From positions 62,001 to 126,000 of the forward strand of contig NZ_SGXM01000009.1 of assembly GCF_004217045.1 (NCBI RefSeq): DNA of 64,000 bases, written 5' to 3'. The notes below the pieces were generated by a model, which was not told the origin of the DNA, made no database searches, and saw only the letters and a program-made list of their open reading frames with translations. This DNA is from Cupriavidus agavae (GTDB taxonomy: Bacteria; Pseudomonadota; Gammaproteobacteria; Burkholderiales; Burkholderiaceae). Positions 9,079 to 18,046 of this stretch are shown here, piece by piece. The position numbers were made by a program, and so were the translations under genes. Numbering within the stretch: the first letter of the stretch is position 1; the number at the start of each line of letters is the position of its first letter.

Positions 9079-9567
9079 ATGAACGATTTGTCCCACCAGC
9101 TTTCCATGACCGTGCTGATGACGCCGGACATGGCCAATTTCTCCGGCAATGTGCACGGCGGCACCATTCTCAAGTACCTGGACATGGTGGCCTATGCTTG
9201 CGCCAGCCGCTATGCTGGCCGCTACGTGGTGACACTGTCGGTCGACCAGGTCATGTTCCGGCAGCCGATCCACGTGGGCGAACTCGTGACATTCCTGGCC
9301 GCGGTCAACTTCACGGGTCGCAGCTCGATGGAAATCGGCATCAAGGTGGTGACCGAGAACATCCGCAGCAAGGTGGTGCGCCATACCAATAGCTGCTACT
9401 TCACGATGGTCGCGGTGGACGACAACGGCGCGCCGGCCGAGGTGCCGCCGCTGCAGCCGCGCGACGAGGTGGAGCGCCAGCGCTTCGAGGCCGCCCGCCA
9501 GCGCCGCTCGCTGCGCCAGGAAATGGAACGCCGGCACGACGAGATCAAGGGAGCGACGAGCGAATGA
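9079..9567 (+). CDS. Acyl-CoA thioesterase (hotdog fold)
   Basis: 162 residues from ATG 9079. A single hotdog domain of the YciA/BACH type: the MANFSGNVHGGTILKYLD segment (residues 18-35) contains the conserved Asn, HGG and Asp of the active site and CoA-binding helix, followed by LSVDQVMFRQPIHVGE. The C-terminal ~35 residues are charged and helical. Such enzymes release free fatty acids from acyl-CoA in the cytoplasm. The stop overlaps the start of the CreA-family gene (ATGA), so both are co-translated, though no functional link is known. Confidence 0.92.
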   Translation: MNDLSHQLSMTVLMTPDMANFSGNVHGGTILKYLDMVAYACASRYAGRYVVTLSVDQVMFRQPIHVGELVTFLAAVNFTGRSSMEIGIKVVTENIRSKVVRHTNSCYFTMVAVDDNGAPAEVPPLQPRDEVERQRFEAARQRRSLRQEMERRHDEIKGATSE

Positions 9568-10034
9568 AGGGCGTTATCGGGCTGTGCATGGCGCTGGCCG
9601 GGCTGGCTGGCGCGGCGGCACACGCCGAGGAAATCGGCAGTGTCTCGACCCATTTCCGGGTCACAGGGTCCGACAAGGTGGTCATCGAAGCCTATGACGA
9701 CCCGGTGGTGGAGGGCATCACCTGCTACGTCTCGCGCGCCCGCACCGGCGGCATCAAGGGGTCGCTCGGCATGGCCGAGGACCCGCCCGAAGCGTCGATT
9801 GCCTGCCGCCAGGTCGGCAATATCGCCTTCAAGGGCCCCGTCAAGCAGCAGGAGGACGTGTTCTCCGAGCGCATGTCGGTGCTGTTCAAGACGCTGCACG
9901 TGGTACGCGCGGTCGACCGCAAGCGCAACACGCTGGTCTACCTGACCTATTCTGACCGCATCGTCAGCGGCAGTCCGCAGAACGCCGTGACGGCCGTGCC
10001 GGTGCCGGCGGCCACGCCGATCCCGGTCAAGTAA
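9564..10034 (+). CDS. creA: CreA family periplasmic protein
   Basis: 156 residues with a clear Sec signal peptide (MKGVIGLCMALAGLAGAAAHA, cleavage before EE). The mature part matches the CreA family: EIGSVSTHFRVTGSDKVVIEA, then CYVSRARTGGIKG and a second conserved Cys in SIACRQVG, likely a disulfide. CreA proteins are widespread proteobacterial periplasmic proteins of unknown biochemical role. The gene starts within the thioesterase stop. It ends in front of a strong hairpin shared with the convergent ligase gene. Confidence 0.9.
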   Translation: MKGVIGLCMALAGLAGAAAHAEEIGSVSTHFRVTGSDKVVIEAYDDPVVEGITCYVSRARTGGIKGSLGMAEDPPEASIACRQVGNIAFKGPVKQQEDVFSERMSVLFKTLHVVRAVDRKRNTLVYLTYSDRIVSGSPQNAVTAVPVPAATPIPVK

Positions 10035-10038
10035 GCAA

Positions 10039-10087
10039 CGGCCGGGACGCTCCGGAATCCTCGGGACTCCCGGAGAGCGCCCGGCCG
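10039..10087. terminator. Bidirectional hairpin between creA and acyl-CoA ligase
   Basis: CGGCCGGG (10039-10046) pairs with CCCGGCCG (10080-10087), continued inside by CGCTCCGG against CCGGAGAGCG with a single bulge. It sits in the 60-bp gap between convergent genes; no T-run. Confidence 0.65.
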
Positions 10088-10094
10088 CGCCGCC

Positions 10095-11849
10095 TCAGTC
10101 GAACAACTTCCTCAGGTTGGACTTCAGGATCTTGCCGTTCGGATTGCGCGGCAGCATCTCATCGAGCACCAGAATACGCACCGGCACCTTGAATGCCGCC
10201 AGCCGCCCGCGCACGAACCCCTGCAGTTCGGCCTCGGTGGTCCGCATGCCGGGCTTCAGGCCCACCACGGCCGCCGGCTCCTCGCCCAGCGTACGGTGCG
10301 CGATGCCGACCACGGCGGCGTCCATGACCGCCGGATGGGCGTACAGCGCGCTTTCCACCTCGATGCAGTAGATGTTCTCGCCGCCGCGGATCAGCATGTC
10401 CTTCATGCGGTCGACGATGTACACGAAGCCCTCGGCGTCGAGCCGCGCCACGTCGCCGGTGCGCAGCCAGCCGTCCGCGAAGGTCCTGGCCGTGGCTTCC
10501 GGCTTGTTCCAGTAACGGCTCACCACGTTGGCGCCGCGCACCAGCAGTTCTCCTACCTCGCCCACCGGCAGCGCGTTGCCAAAGCCGTCGTCGATCTTCA
10601 TCTCGCCGATCGGCAGCGCCGGCCCGCTGCTGTCGGGGCGGTGGACGTACTCCTCGGCGCTATGGCTCGTGAACGTGGCCGAGGTCTCTGTCATGCCCCA
10701 CCCGATACCGGGCGCCGCCTGCGGAAACGCCTCGCGGATGCGCCGCACCAGCTCCGGCGAGGCCGGGGCGCCGCCGTAGTGCATGTTCTCCAGCGATGAC
10801 AGATTGAACGCCGCGCGCTGCGGGTGCTCGATGATCTGCCAGGCAATGGTCGGCACGCCGCCCGCCGACGTGCAGCGCTCCTGCTCGATCAGCGCCATGG
10901 CGCGCAGCGTGTCCCAGCGATGCTGCAGCACCACCTTGCTGCCGGCCGCCAGCGCGCCGTTCAGCACCGACATGCAACCGGTGACATGGAAGAACGGCAC
11001 TGCCAGCAGCGCGGCCTTCTGCGGCGCGTCGGGGTCCGGCTCGGGCACCGCTTCGCCGCGCCGGAGCAGGTTGCGCAGCGGGCTGAACTGGGCGCAGACC
11101 GCTACCGAGCAGGCGTTGCGATGGGTGCCCACGGCGCCCTTGGGCTGGCCCGTGGTGCCCGAGGTGTAGAAAATCGTCGCGTCGTCCTCGGGGTCCAGTG
11201 CCACGTGGGGGAGCGACTGCGACGGCAGGCGCTCCCAGGCACCGCTTTCACCGATCACTGACGCCAGCGGCACGATGCGCGGGTCGCCGAAGCTGGCGTC
11301 CGCCGGTGCGCGCGAAACGTAGACGCGTTCGAGCGCCGGGCACTGCGGCAGGTGTTCGAGGATGCGGTCGAGCCGCTCGAAGTCGACGATGGCCACCCGG
11401 CTGCCCGAATCGGCCAGCCCGTACTGCAGTTCCGGGCCGGTCCACCAGGCGTTCAGCGGCGTGACGATGGCGCCGGTCAGCAGGCCGGCATAGAACGCCA
11501 CGGGCCACTCGGGCAGGTTGCGCATGGCCACTGCCACGCGGTCGCCACGGCGCACGCCGTCGCGCACGAGCTGGTGCGCCAGCGCCGTGGCGGCCAGCGC
11601 GAAGGCGCGGTAGGTGACGCGCTCGCCCTCGTAGACGATGAAGGTGCGCTCGCCCCAGGCGGCTGCCACGAGAAACAGGTCGCGCAGGGTGGGCGGCGCG
11701 TTTTTCCAGACCGTGGTGGGCACGCCCCGGATCAGGCGGGTCTCGGTTTCGAATGGCGCGCCGGGCGCGGTGAGCCGGGCGTGGGCCTCGGCGATCGACA
11801 TGGCCGGCCACTGGCCGGCTTGCTGCGCTTGTTGCGGCTGCTGCGACAT
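10095..11849 (-). CDS. Class I acyl-CoA synthetase / AMP-dependent ligase
   Basis: 584 residues, GGAGG six bases before the ATG. The AMP-binding fold has the P-loop YTSGTTGQPKG at 228-238, the GGAPASP and GWGMTET motifs in the middle, GWLRTGD near the hinge and the catalytic Lys motif PRNPNGKILK at the C-terminus. It activates a carboxylic acid to its CoA thioester through an acyl-adenylate; the substrate cannot be read from sequence, but overall shape fits medium/long-chain or aromatic acids. It lies 69 bases downstream of an SDR gene on the same strand, so the two probably form an acid-catabolism operon. Confidence 0.93.
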   Translation of the reverse strand: MSQQPQQAQQAGQWPAMSIAEAHARLTAPGAPFETETRLIRGVPTTVWKNAPPTLRDLFLVAAAWGERTFIVYEGERVTYRAFALAATALAHQLVRDGVRRGDRVAVAMRNLPEWPVAFYAGLLTGAIVTPLNAWWTGPELQYGLADSGSRVAIVDFERLDRILEHLPQCPALERVYVSRAPADASFGDPRIVPLASVIGESGAWERLPSQSLPHVALDPEDDATIFYTSGTTGQPKGAVGTHRNACSVAVCAQFSPLRNLLRRGEAVPEPDPDAPQKAALLAVPFFHVTGCMSVLNGALAAGSKVVLQHRWDTLRAMALIEQERCTSAGGVPTIAWQIIEHPQRAAFNLSSLENMHYGGAPASPELVRRIREAFPQAAPGIGWGMTETSATFTSHSAEEYVHRPDSSGPALPIGEMKIDDGFGNALPVGEVGELLVRGANVVSRYWNKPEATARTFADGWLRTGDVARLDAEGFVYIVDRMKDMLIRGGENIYCIEVESALYAHPAVMDAAVVGIAHRTLGEEPAAVVGLKPGMRTTEAELQGFVRGRLAAFKVPVRILVLDEMLPRNPNGKILKSNLRKLFD

Positions 11850-11918
11850 GCTTTGCCTCCCGCGAAGATCATGCTGCTGGCACGAAAGGCGGCCGGGTGG
11901 CCGCCCCGGGGGAACCGC

Positions 11919-12683
11919 TCAGATCGTCACGCCGCCATCCACGACCATGGCCTGGCCGGTCATGAACGTGCTGGCCGCTGAGGCCAGGAAACAGGCCGCG
12001 CCGGCGATCTCCACGGGCTCGCCGATGCGGCGCAGCGGGGCGTTCTCGGTGGATTGCTTGTAGCGCACCGGATCTTCCCAGAGCGCGCGGGCGAAATCGG
12101 TCTTGATCAGGCCCGGTGCGATGCAGTTCACGCGCACGTTGTGCGGCCCGAACTCCACGGCCAGGTTGCGCGCCAACTGGAAATCGGCGGCTTTCGAGAC
12201 GTTGTAGACGCCAATCGTCGGAGAGCCGCGCAGGCCGCCAATCGACGACACGATGATGATCGAGCCGTCCTTGCGCTCGATCATCTGCGGCGCCACCATC
12301 TGGATCAGCCAGTGGTTGGAAATCACGTTGTTGTCGAGCACCTTGCGGAACTGCTCGTCGGTCACGCCGCTCATCGGGCCGTAGTAGGGGTTCGATGCCG
12401 CATTGCAGACCAGCACGTCAACCTTGCCGAACACGCGGTTGGTCTCGTCCACCAGATGCTGCAGCGCTTCCTTGGACGAGATGTTGGCGGCCACGGCCAG
12501 CGCGGTGCCGGCGCCGTGGCGCGCGTTGATGGCGTCGGCGGTCTCCTGGCAAGCCTCGATCTTGCGCGAGGAAATGACGACTTTGGCACCTTGCACGGCC
12601 AGTTGCTCGGCAATGGCCTGGCCGATGCCGCGCGACGATCCGGTGATGATGGCTACCTTGCCCGACAGATCGAACAATGACAT
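11919..12683 (-). CDS. Short-chain dehydrogenase/reductase
   Basis: 254 residues from the ATG at 12683 (AGGAGA eight bases before). Classical SDR: TGSSRGIG cofactor loop near 14-21, NAAS in place of NNAG, catalytic Ser in IIIVSSIGG, the YNVSK catalytic pair, and the C-terminal MTGQAMVVDGG. Cofactor preference looks like NADP(H), judging from SRK after the second strand. First gene of a probable SDR-ligase operon. Substrate unknown; 3-hydroxyacyl or alcohol oxidation would suit the neighbour. Confidence 0.92.
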   Translation of the reverse strand: MSLFDLSGKVAIITGSSRGIGQAIAEQLAVQGAKVVISSRKIEACQETADAINARHGAGTALAVAANISSKEALQHLVDETNRVFGKVDVLVCNAASNPYYGPMSGVTDEQFRKVLDNNVISNHWLIQMVAPQMIERKDGSIIIVSSIGGLRGSPTIGVYNVSKAADFQLARNLAVEFGPHNVRVNCIAPGLIKTDFARALWEDPVRYKQSTENAPLRRIGEPVEIAGAACFLASAASTFMTGQAMVVDGGVTI

Positions 12684-12865
12684 GGTGGGTGTCTCCTGGT
12701 GGATGGCAGCGGTCCTGGCCGCCGCCTGATGCGTGGAATGAGCCGGGACATTATGGGCAGCGGTGCCGGGCCAGTCCATGGCCGGAAGGCCATGGCGGCG
12801 GCGTTATCAGGAAACTTTCTGCGGGCAATGCGCGCGATGCATGGCTATGTGCCGCAGCGCGGAAC

Positions 12866-12890
12866 CGGGCGCCGGGCGCCGGGCGCCGGG
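12866..12890. repeat. Short 7-bp tandem repeat
   Basis: About three and a half copies of CCGGGCG lie immediately downstream of the N-acetyltransferase stop. Likely a slippage product; possibly an unstable length tract. No function seen. Confidence 0.6.
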
Positions 12891-12907
12891 CGGCACCGGG
12901 CTGGCGT

Positions 12908-13801
12908 TCAGTGGGCGGACAGGCCCGGAATCACCTGCGGCAGGCGCGCCGCCAGTGCCGCGCGCAGATCGGGGTCGATCCGGATGCCGAACTGCGCGGC
13001 CAGCGCTTCGATGACGGCGGACGCCGAGGTCAGCACTTCGCGCCGCACCTGCCCGTCGGGCGTGCGCCGGCTCAGTTCGGCATTGGCCAGCGCCAGCCGC
13101 GTGCCATCCTCCGCCGTGCGCGCGGCAATCAGCCCGTGCGTGAAATGGCTGTCGGGATGGGTCGAGACGTACCAGTTGCGGGCCACGTAGTCGATCTGGG
13201 GCTGTGGGGTGAGGTCGAACCGGTACAGCACGCGCCATGGCTCGGCGGCCGCATCGGTGTTGTCCTCGACGGCCAGTTCGTACTGGTGGAAGCTCGTGCC
13301 GGACTCGGCAGGCGGCAACGGCAGCAGCCGGTAGGGGGTGTTGCCGGCAGCAGGCGCCGAGAGCGGCAGCGCGCAGCCCGGCGTGGGCCCGCCGAAGCCG
13401 ACGTCGGCAATATGGCTTTCGTGGGCCACTTCCACGCGCAGCAGCATGTGCGACAACCCCGCGGGCGTCTGCGCCGGTACGTTCCAGCGCACGCGTGCGG
13501 CCAGCGGCGTCACGCGATAGCCCAGCGCCTTGAGCCCCGCGCAGAACAGCGTGTTCAGTTCGAAACAGTAGCCGCCGCGCCCGTGCCGCACGAGCTTGTC
13601 GAAGACCGCGGGCAGGTCGATCGCCACGCGGCGGCCCGTCAGGGCATTCAGATTCTCGAACGGCAGATGGATCAGGTGGGCGCCGATCAGGGCGTCGAGG
13701 GACTCCCCCGTGGGCAACGGAGGCTGCTCGAAGCCGATGCGGCGCAGCCACGCGTCGCGCTGATCCGGGGGCAGGGCGGGAATGTCGTCGACGGCGTGCA
13801 T
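12908..13801 (-). CDS. nat: Arylamine N-acetyltransferase
   Basis: 297 residues. Family hallmarks are intact: HLPFENLNAL near 45-54, the catalytic Cys79 in GRGGYCFELN, His118 in LSHMLLRV and Asp133 in IADVGFGG, giving the cysteine-protease-like triad. It transfers acetyl from acetyl-CoA to aromatic amines, hydrazines or related xenobiotics in the cytoplasm. Transcribed divergently from the Mpo1-like gene with 148 bp between; no operon partner. Length is slightly longer than the usual ~280. Confidence 0.95.
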   Translation of the reverse strand: MHAVDDIPALPPDQRDAWLRRIGFEQPPLPTGESLDALIGAHLIHLPFENLNALTGRRVAIDLPAVFDKLVRHGRGGYCFELNTLFCAGLKALGYRVTPLAARVRWNVPAQTPAGLSHMLLRVEVAHESHIADVGFGGPTPGCALPLSAPAAGNTPYRLLPLPPAESGTSFHQYELAVEDNTDAAAEPWRVLYRFDLTPQPQIDYVARNWYVSTHPDSHFTHGLIAARTAEDGTRLALANAELSRRTPDGQVRREVLTSASAVIEALAAQFGIRIDPDLRAALAARLPQVIPGLSAH

Positions 13802-13949
13802 GGGGGCGTTCCGGCTGGAATTAGTGGGGTGCCTCGAACGGCGGGTTAATGCTATTCCGGGGCGCGTCTCGCATGACTACTATAAATCCACTGTAAAAAC
13901 CCGGCCCGGACCGACGCCCCGACGCCGCACGCAGACAAGGAGACCCCAC

Positions 13950-14447
13950 GTGAAAACCCTGATCGACCATCTGTCCCAGTACGCCGCCTACCACCGCGAC
14001 GCGCGCAATGTCGTCACGCATTTCGTCGGCATCCCGATGATCGTGCTGGCCGTGACCACGCTGCTGGGCCGCCCCGGCATGCCGCTGGGCGACAGTGGCC
14101 TGCTGCTGACGCCGGCCGTGGTGGTCTACGCGCTGGCCTGCCTGTTCTACCTGCGGCTGTCGCTCGGTTTCGGCCTGGCGATGGCGGCCATCCTTGCCGC
14201 GTTCGTCTGCCTCGGCGCATGGCTCGCCGCGCTTTCCACCACGGCATGGCTGGCCAGCGGCATCGGACTGTTCGTACTGGGATGGGTCATCCAGTTCGTT
14301 GGCCACTATTTTGAAGGACGCAAGCCGGCCTTCGTCGACGACCTCGTGGGCCTGCTGGTGGGTCCGCTTTTCCTGGTGGCGGAGACCGCTTTCGCGCTGG
14401 GCCTGGCGCGCGAAACGCGCGATGCGATGGCCGCTCACGCGCACTGA
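13950..14447 (+). CDS. Mpo1-like (DUF962) membrane protein
   Basis: 165 residues from a GTG at 13950 with AGGAG seven bases upstream. Four hydrophobic segments and the conserved His set of the Mpo1 family: YHRDARNVVTHFVGIP (His15, His24) and QFVGHYFEGRKPAF (His119, Glu122). Yeast Mpo1 is an Fe(II)-dependent dioxygenase that shortens 2-hydroxy fatty acids; bacterial members are mostly untested. The A/T-rich box TATAAAT just upstream near 13880 may be part of its promoter. Monocistronic. Confidence 0.88.
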   Translation: MKTLIDHLSQYAAYHRDARNVVTHFVGIPMIVLAVTTLLGRPGMPLGDSGLLLTPAVVVYALACLFYLRLSLGFGLAMAAILAAFVCLGAWLAALSTTAWLASGIGLFVLGWVIQFVGHYFEGRKPAFVDDLVGLLVGPLFLVAETAFALGLARETRDAMAAHAH

Positions 14448-14708
14448 GCCATCGAACTTTTGCGTGTTTGCAGCGTCTGTCACACGCGAAAGTGGGGGGA
14501 CGTAGCGCTCCGCAGCGTGTTCGCTGACGCAAAGCAGCGACAAAACCCGGGGTTTTCACTTGGTTTGACCTACCGCATGTGAGAAAACCCCTTTACTTCT
14601 GGCTGTTTCCGCTATGATTCAGTGCGTGCCGGCCAGCATGGTTACCAGCAATGCAACAAGCAGCGCGGAACCGGCCGGAACGACAATCTTCAACTCTCGT
14701 ATATCGAC

Positions 14709-15170
14709 ATGGCGACCAAAGCGAAACCGACCGCGAAGACTGCAACCAAGCCTGCTGCCAAGAAGGCAGTAGCAACCAAGGCACCCGTGAAGGCTGCCGC
14801 GAAGAAGGCCGCCGCTCCGGCCAAGAAGGCTGCTCCGGCCGCTGCTCCGACTCCGAAGCCGCTGAAGGACACCTTCAACAAGTCGAGCCTGGTCGCTCAC
14901 CTGGTAGCGCAAACCCAGCTCGAAGCCAAGGCCGTGAAGTCGGTGCTGGCCCACCTCGAAAACACCATCGTCAGCGCGCTGAACAAGAAGGGCGCTGGCG
15001 AATTCACGCTGCCGGGCCTGCTGAAGGTGACCGCGCAGCAAGTGCCGGCCAAGAAGAAGCGCTTCGGCAAGGACCCGTTCACCGGTGAAGAGCGTTGGTT
15101 CCCGGCCAAGCCGGCCAGCGTCAAGGTCAAGGTCCGTCCGCTGAAGAAGCTGAAGGACGCCGCGGCCTGA
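14709..15170 (+). CDS. HU-like protein with lysine/alanine-rich histone-H1-like tail
   Basis: 153 residues from ATG 14709. Residues 1 to ~50 are almost only Lys, Ala, Pro and Thr in AAKKA-type repeats, resembling the tail of histone H1 and of Burkholderiales H1-like proteins. From ~58 on an HU/IHF-type domain follows (NKSSLVAHLVAQTQLEAKAV, GEFTLPGLLKV, then a basic arm with KKKRFGKDPFTGEERWFPAK). No Shine-Dalgarno sequence is evident, and a -10-like TATGAT lies at 14613-14618. Expected to bind DNA in the nucleoid; the tail could promote compaction or phase behaviour. Confidence 0.9.
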   Translation: MATKAKPTAKTATKPAAKKAVATKAPVKAAAKKAAAPAKKAAPAAAPTPKPLKDTFNKSSLVAHLVAQTQLEAKAVKSVLAHLENTIVSALNKKGAGEFTLPGLLKVTAQQVPAKKKRFGKDPFTGEERWFPAKPASVKVKVRPLKKLKDAAA

Positions 15171-15215
15171 TAGCCCGCGGCCCGATAGTCCGATTTCTTT
15201 GGTAGTCGTTTGCCT

Positions 15216-15279
15216 GGCTCCGGCTCGTCCGGAGCCGGGCGGCTTGAAACCCCGTGCTTGAGAGAGCGTGGGGTTTTTT
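15216..15279 (+). terminator. Two tandem hairpins after HU-like gene
   Basis: First hairpin GGCTCCGG (15216-15223), loop CTCGT, CCGGAGCC (15229-15236). Second: AAACCCC (15247-15253) with GGGGTTT (15270-15276) followed by more T. The second also has an A-run on the other side and can stop the convergent oxygenase transcript. Confidence 0.85.
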
Positions 15280-15299
15280 GTTTTCGGGTTTGCAGTGCG

Positions 15300-16292
15300 T
15301 CAATACGCCTTGAAGTTCGCCGCTACCCGCTGCTTCAGGAAATCGCCGGCACTGATCGGCGGATACTTTCCGGACGCGCCCTCGATCACGGCCTCCCGGT
15401 TCGCCTGGCAAAAGTACGCCAAACTGTAACGCGGCCCCATGTACTCGCCGGGCAGCGGGTTACGCACGCGGTGGAAGTTGGACGGCAGTTGGTCGTCGCT
15501 CCAGCGCATCAGCATGTCGCCGATGTTGCAGGTAATGACGTCCTCGTCAGGCGGGATCGGCGTCCAGGCCTGCGCCTCCATTTCCTTGCCGGGGCAGACC
15601 TGCAGGCCGCCTTGCCCCTGGCGCTGGAACAGCAGCGTCAGGCAGTCGAAATCGGTATGCGCGCCGGCGCGCCACAGTTCGAGCCTGGCCTGCGCCTCGG
15701 GTGGAATCGCGTAGTAATGCAGCAGCCGCAGCGTGCTCTGGTAGTCCGGCGCGGACGGATCGTGGGCGCGCGTGAAAAAGTCGCTGTCGAAGCCCAGCTT
15801 GTCGGCAAAGCACGAGAGCACCTTCATGCCAACCGTCCATGCCTGCCGCTCGAATGCGAGCATGGTCGCCTGGAAGCCCGCCAGCTCCTCTTCCGAAGGC
15901 CACAGCGGCGCCATATGCGGCCGGGTAATCTGGTACGACTCTTTCTGGTCCGGCGTGCCGGTGGACGGCCGCACCTGCGCCCGCGACTCCCAACCCGCGT
16001 TGTTGGCCTTCTGCAGCGGATAGCGGGCCTTCACGGCCTCCGGCAGCGCGAAGAAGCGCTCGGCCATGGCAAACGCTTGCCGCACGGCCTGCAGCGCGAT
16101 GCCGTGGTTTTCCAGCTGGAAGAAGCCAATGTCGGTGGCGGCGTACCAGAGCTGGTCGGCAATCTCGGCCTTGCGCTCGGAGAAATCCGAAAGGTCGATA
16201 CGCCGGATCTCGCGGGCGTCGGTCTCGCGGCCATGGGCGCCCATGCGCGATTCGCGGGCCAGTTCGTGAAGGGGGAGGGTGGTGTCGGTCAT
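15300..16292 (-). CDS. 2-oxoglutarate/Fe(II)-dependent oxygenase (isopenicillin N synthase-like)
   Basis: 330 residues. The jelly-roll oxygenase core carries the iron facial triad His212-x-Asp214 in AHTDFDCLTLL and His274 in NFHRVRNP, plus the RxS motif (Arg288, Ser290) that binds the 2-oxoglutarate carboxylate. The N-terminal DIOX_N region has the typical IGFFQLENHGI segment. Members hydroxylate or desaturate small molecules; substrate unknown here. It is a single gene, convergent with the HU-like gene, and separated by 453 bp from the next gene. Confidence 0.92.
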   Translation of the reverse strand: MTDTTLPLHELARESRMGAHGRETDAREIRRIDLSDFSERKAEIADQLWYAATDIGFFQLENHGIALQAVRQAFAMAERFFALPEAVKARYPLQKANNAGWESRAQVRPSTGTPDQKESYQITRPHMAPLWPSEEELAGFQATMLAFERQAWTVGMKVLSCFADKLGFDSDFFTRAHDPSAPDYQSTLRLLHYYAIPPEAQARLELWRAGAHTDFDCLTLLFQRQGQGGLQVCPGKEMEAQAWTPIPPDEDVITCNIGDMLMRWSDDQLPSNFHRVRNPLPGEYMGPRYSLAYFCQANREAVIEGASGKYPPISAGDFLKQRVAANFKAY

Positions 16293-16745
16293 GTCGTTCG
16301 GGGTTCAGGAAGGGTGAACGGGCCGGCCGACGGGGATGCGGAATGCCAGGGTAGGGCGCTCTCGATTCCGCCGTGGGCACGGGGATCAAGAGCAATTTCC
16401 TGCCGCTGCCTCGCAGGGGAGGGGCGGTTGAACGCTTCTACTCTTCGGAAAGCAATTAGCAGATATCGGGCCAGCTCCGGCCCGGTGCGCTGGCTGGCGC
16501 GGACGCTGTATTCACCGGTTCGGGGCGCCCGCGGGCGCTGACTGGTGCGAGGGATGGGCGGGAATGGTGCGCGTTGCCGCGCGGCCATTGCTCGCCACGG
16601 CCCCGCCCAAGCCCTGCCCGTGAGATGCATCGAGCACCTTTCGGTCGGAGTGCAAGTTGAAAACGCGAGCGATGACTCGCATTATTACTACGTCGACCGG
16701 CCAGCCAACACGGGGAGACCTGCCCCGAACCGCGAGGATCACGCA
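16293..16745. other. 453-bp divergent intergenic region
   Basis: No coding signal. It contains a good sigma-70-type promoter for the flavoprotein gene at 16657-16685 and nothing else recognised. Confidence 0.5.
16657..16685 (+). promoter_or_regulatory. Promoter with dyad in its spacer, upstream of NDH-2-like gene
   Basis: TTGAAA (16657-16662), 17-base spacer, CATTAT (16680-16685). The spacer holds the inverted repeat GCGAG (16665-16669) / CTCGC (16676-16680), a place where a repressor or MerR-like activator could act. The GTG start is 60 bases further on. Confidence 0.5.
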
Positions 16746-17987
16746 GTGAAGACAATAGTGGTAGTGGGCGGCGGCTTTGCCGGCCTCTGGGCCGCGGCCG
16801 CTGCCGTGCGCATGGCGGAATCATTGGACAGGCCGGTGCAGGTCACGCTCGTCAACCGCGACGACCAGCACAGCATACGCGTCCGCAACTATGAGGAGGA
16901 CCTGGCCGCCACGCTGGTGCCGCTGCGCGAGGTGCTGGACCCCATCGGCGTGGCATTGCAGGTCGGAAACGTGACCGACATCGACGCCCGGGCAAGGACG
17001 GTGAAGATCGAGACCAAGGGCGGCGCGATCTCATTGCCCTACGACAAGCTGATTCTTGCCAGCGGCAGCAAACTCGTGCGCCCGCAGATCGCCAACGTGG
17101 ACGTCTGCTCCTTCGATATCGACACCTATGGGCAGGCGCGCCGGCTGCATGAGCATATTGCGTCGCTGCCGGCCCGGGCTCCCTCTGCGGGGCAATACAC
17201 GGCAGTGGTGGTCGGGTCGGGGGCGACGGGCGTGGAGCTGGCTTGCGAACTGCCGGCCCGCCTGCGCGCCGTGGCAGCCGCGGCGGCCGATGGCCGGGCC
17301 GGCGCCGCGCCGCCGGTGCGCGTGGTGCTGGTCGATAGCAATGCCAGGATTGCAGGGCATCTGGGCGGTGCCCAGGCCGTGATCGAACAAAGCTGCCGGG
17401 ACCTGGGCATCGAACTGGTGCCGGGCGCCACGGTGCAGGCCGTGGATGCCAATGGCCTGACGCTGGGCGATGGCACCCATATCCCCACGGCGACGGTCGT
17501 CTGGTGCGCCGGCATGCGCGCCAGCGACCTGACGGCATGCTTCGAAGCCGAGCGCGACGTACAGGGCCGGCTGATGGTGGATGCGTATATGCGCGTGGCA
17601 GGTGTGGGCGACGTCTATGCCGCCGGCGACGTCGCGCATGCGTTGATCGACGGCGAGCACCCGTCGGTCATGTCTTGCCAGCACGCCCGGCCCATGGGGC
17701 GCTACGCGGGCCACAACGCGGTCTGCGAACTGTTTGGCGAGCCGTTGCTGGCGCTGAACATCGACTGGTACACCAACATCATCGACCTCGGGCCGGCCGG
17801 TGCCGTCTACAGCCAGGGATGGGACCGCGAAGTCGTGGCCGTGGGCGAGCAGGCCAAGGCGACGAAGCAGGTCATCAACTGCCAGCGCATCTATCCGCCG
17901 CGCCATGGCAATCGGGCCGATATCCTTGAGGCGGCGGCGCCCGCGCTGCAGCGGCCTCCCGTGTTGAAGCCGATCTCAGGCGCCTGA
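16746..17987 (+). CDS. FAD/NAD(P)-dependent oxidoreductase, type II NADH dehydrogenase-like
   Basis: 413 residues from the GTG at 16746 (GAGG eight bases before). Two Rossmann folds: FAD-binding VVVGGGFAGLWAA at residues 4-16 and NAD(P)H-binding VVVGSGATGVEL around 155-166, then VYAAGDVAH near 291, the second FAD contact. This order fits NDH-2 and AIF-like flavoproteins, which pass electrons from NADH to quinone at the membrane or reduce small electron carriers. No transmembrane helix is obvious, and the C-terminus is short compared with classical NDH-2, so a soluble role is possible. Confidence 0.9.
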   Translation: MKTIVVVGGGFAGLWAAAAAVRMAESLDRPVQVTLVNRDDQHSIRVRNYEEDLAATLVPLREVLDPIGVALQVGNVTDIDARARTVKIETKGGAISLPYDKLILASGSKLVRPQIANVDVCSFDIDTYGQARRLHEHIASLPARAPSAGQYTAVVVGSGATGVELACELPARLRAVAAAAADGRAGAAPPVRVVLVDSNARIAGHLGGAQAVIEQSCRDLGIELVPGATVQAVDANGLTLGDGTHIPTATVVWCAGMRASDLTACFEAERDVQGRLMVDAYMRVAGVGDVYAAGDVAHALIDGEHPSVMSCQHARPMGRYAGHNAVCELFGEPLLALNIDWYTNIIDLGPAGAVYSQGWDREVVAVGEQAKATKQVINCQRIYPPRHGNRADILEAAAPALQRPPVLKPISGA

Positions 17988-17990
17988 ACG

Positions 17991-18013
17991 AAAAAAAGCC
18001 GGCACAAGCCGGC
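17991..18013 (-). terminator. Terminator of kdgD (A-run on + strand)
   Basis: GCCGGC (17998-18003), loop ACAA, GCCGGC (18008-18013), preceded on the plus strand by seven A, which is a T-tail for minus-strand transcription. Confidence 0.8.
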
Positions 18014-18046
18014 TGCAATGCTTCAACTCACAACTCACTCACTACA

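Noticed and set aside
12866..12890. Functional regulatory repeat after the N-acetyltransferase gene
   Set aside because: Simple 7-bp slippage tract with no link to a gene start.
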